Below, piece after piece: positions 6,140-7,463 of a DNA stretch of 7,463 bases; position 1 is the first letter of the stretch, and the number at the start of each line of letters is the position of its first letter. The stretch is from JBFWRI01 sp050248995 (GTDB lineage: Bacteria; Pseudomonadota; Alphaproteobacteria; JAIXQD01). Made by a program: the position numbers and the translations under genes. The stretch spans positions 1 to 7,463 of the forward strand of contig JBFWRI010000043.1 of the NCBI GenBank assembly GCA_050248995.1, in the 5' to 3' direction. The notes beneath the pieces are model-generated. The model ran no database searches. It worked only from the letters and a program-made list of their open reading frames with translations, and was not told the origin of the DNA.

Positions 6140-6157
6140 GCTGCCCCCCATCCGGGC

Positions 6158-6186
6158 ATAACAGGCAATCGGCATGCCAGCGGCAA
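6158..6186 (-). promoter_or_regulatory. Candidate sigma-70-type promoter for the 57-residue ORF
   Basis: On the minus strand TTGCCG (6186-6181) and TGTTAT (6163-6158) are separated by 17 bases. Each matches the TTGACA/TATAAT consensus at four of six positions. Transcription would begin near 6151, leaving a leader of about 12 bases with the G-rich ribosome binding site. This is a weak match and unproven. Confidence 0.28.
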
Positions 6187-6212
6187 GTGACTGAAAGGTA
6201 ACGGTTGGGGCA

Positions 6213-6242
6213 TTCGCAATTTGCGAAACCCTGCAAGTTGCA
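6213..6242. repeat. Two palindromes between the ABC gene and the 57-residue ORF
   Basis: TTCGCAA (6213-6219) and TTGCGAA (6221-6227) form a perfect 15-base dyad around T6220. TGCAA (6232-6236) and TTGCA (6238-6242) form an 11-base dyad around G6237. They lie 11 bases beyond the ABC stop codon (6253-6255) and upstream of the candidate promoter at 6158-6186. The short loops and lack of a T-run argue against a terminator. A protein binding site is more likely. I cannot assign a regulator. Confidence 0.45.
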
Positions 6243-6252
6243 TAGGCTAAAA

Positions 6253-7463
<1,211 letters not shown>

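Noticed and set aside
6213..6227. Rho-independent terminator for the ABC gene
   Set aside because: The dyad leaves a usable stem of only about five pairs and no T-run follows on the minus strand.

Overview
The window looks like chromosomal DNA from an alphaproteobacterium of moderately high GC. The main pointers are a thioredoxin-reductase-like ferredoxin-NADP+ reductase of the alphaproteobacterial type, an adrenodoxin-type ferredoxin with the Cys-Gly-Gly-Ser-Cys-Ala-Cys-Ala-Thr-Cys cluster loop, and a dipeptide epimerase close to the alphaproteobacterial DgcA type. This placement is inferred from protein character, not from a marker gene. No rRNA, tRNA, CRISPR array, insertion sequence or integrase is visible.

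Layout, left to right. A membrane-anchored nucleotide-sugar 4,6-dehydratase of the WbpM/FlaA1/PglF group (6-1949, minus) serves surface polysaccharide or glycan synthesis. It is divergent from a phage-like uracil-DNA-glycosylase-superfamily gene (1995-2594, plus), which is followed after 20 bases by an unrecognised 75-residue ORF (2615-2842, plus). A dipeptide epimerase (2844-3836, minus) meets that ORF tail to tail and is divergent from the ferredoxin-NADP+ reductase (3877-4926, plus). Two small unknown genes (5547-5278 and 5273-4923, minus) form a tight pair between the reductase and the 2Fe-2S ferredoxin (5648-5962, plus). A 57-residue unknown ORF (5966-6139, minus) converges on the ferredoxin gene. 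The window ends inside an ABC exporter half-transporter (6253-7463, minus) whose N-terminus lies outside.

How the genes may work together. The reductase and the ferredoxin make a plausible NADPH-FAD-2Fe-2S electron chain in the cytoplasm. The two unknown small genes sit between them and share a 100-base divergent control region with the ferredoxin gene. The sugar dehydratase and the ABC exporter are both envelope-related but are too far apart to call one system.

Most of the region reads as compact housekeeping DNA. I do not see a clear new multi-gene system. The least explained parts are the orf89/orf116 pair in the redox island, the interleaved inverted repeats ahead of the ferredoxin, the cysteine-poor uracil-DNA-glycosylase-like protein, the palindrome downstream of the ABC gene, and the structured stretch at 2595-2843.
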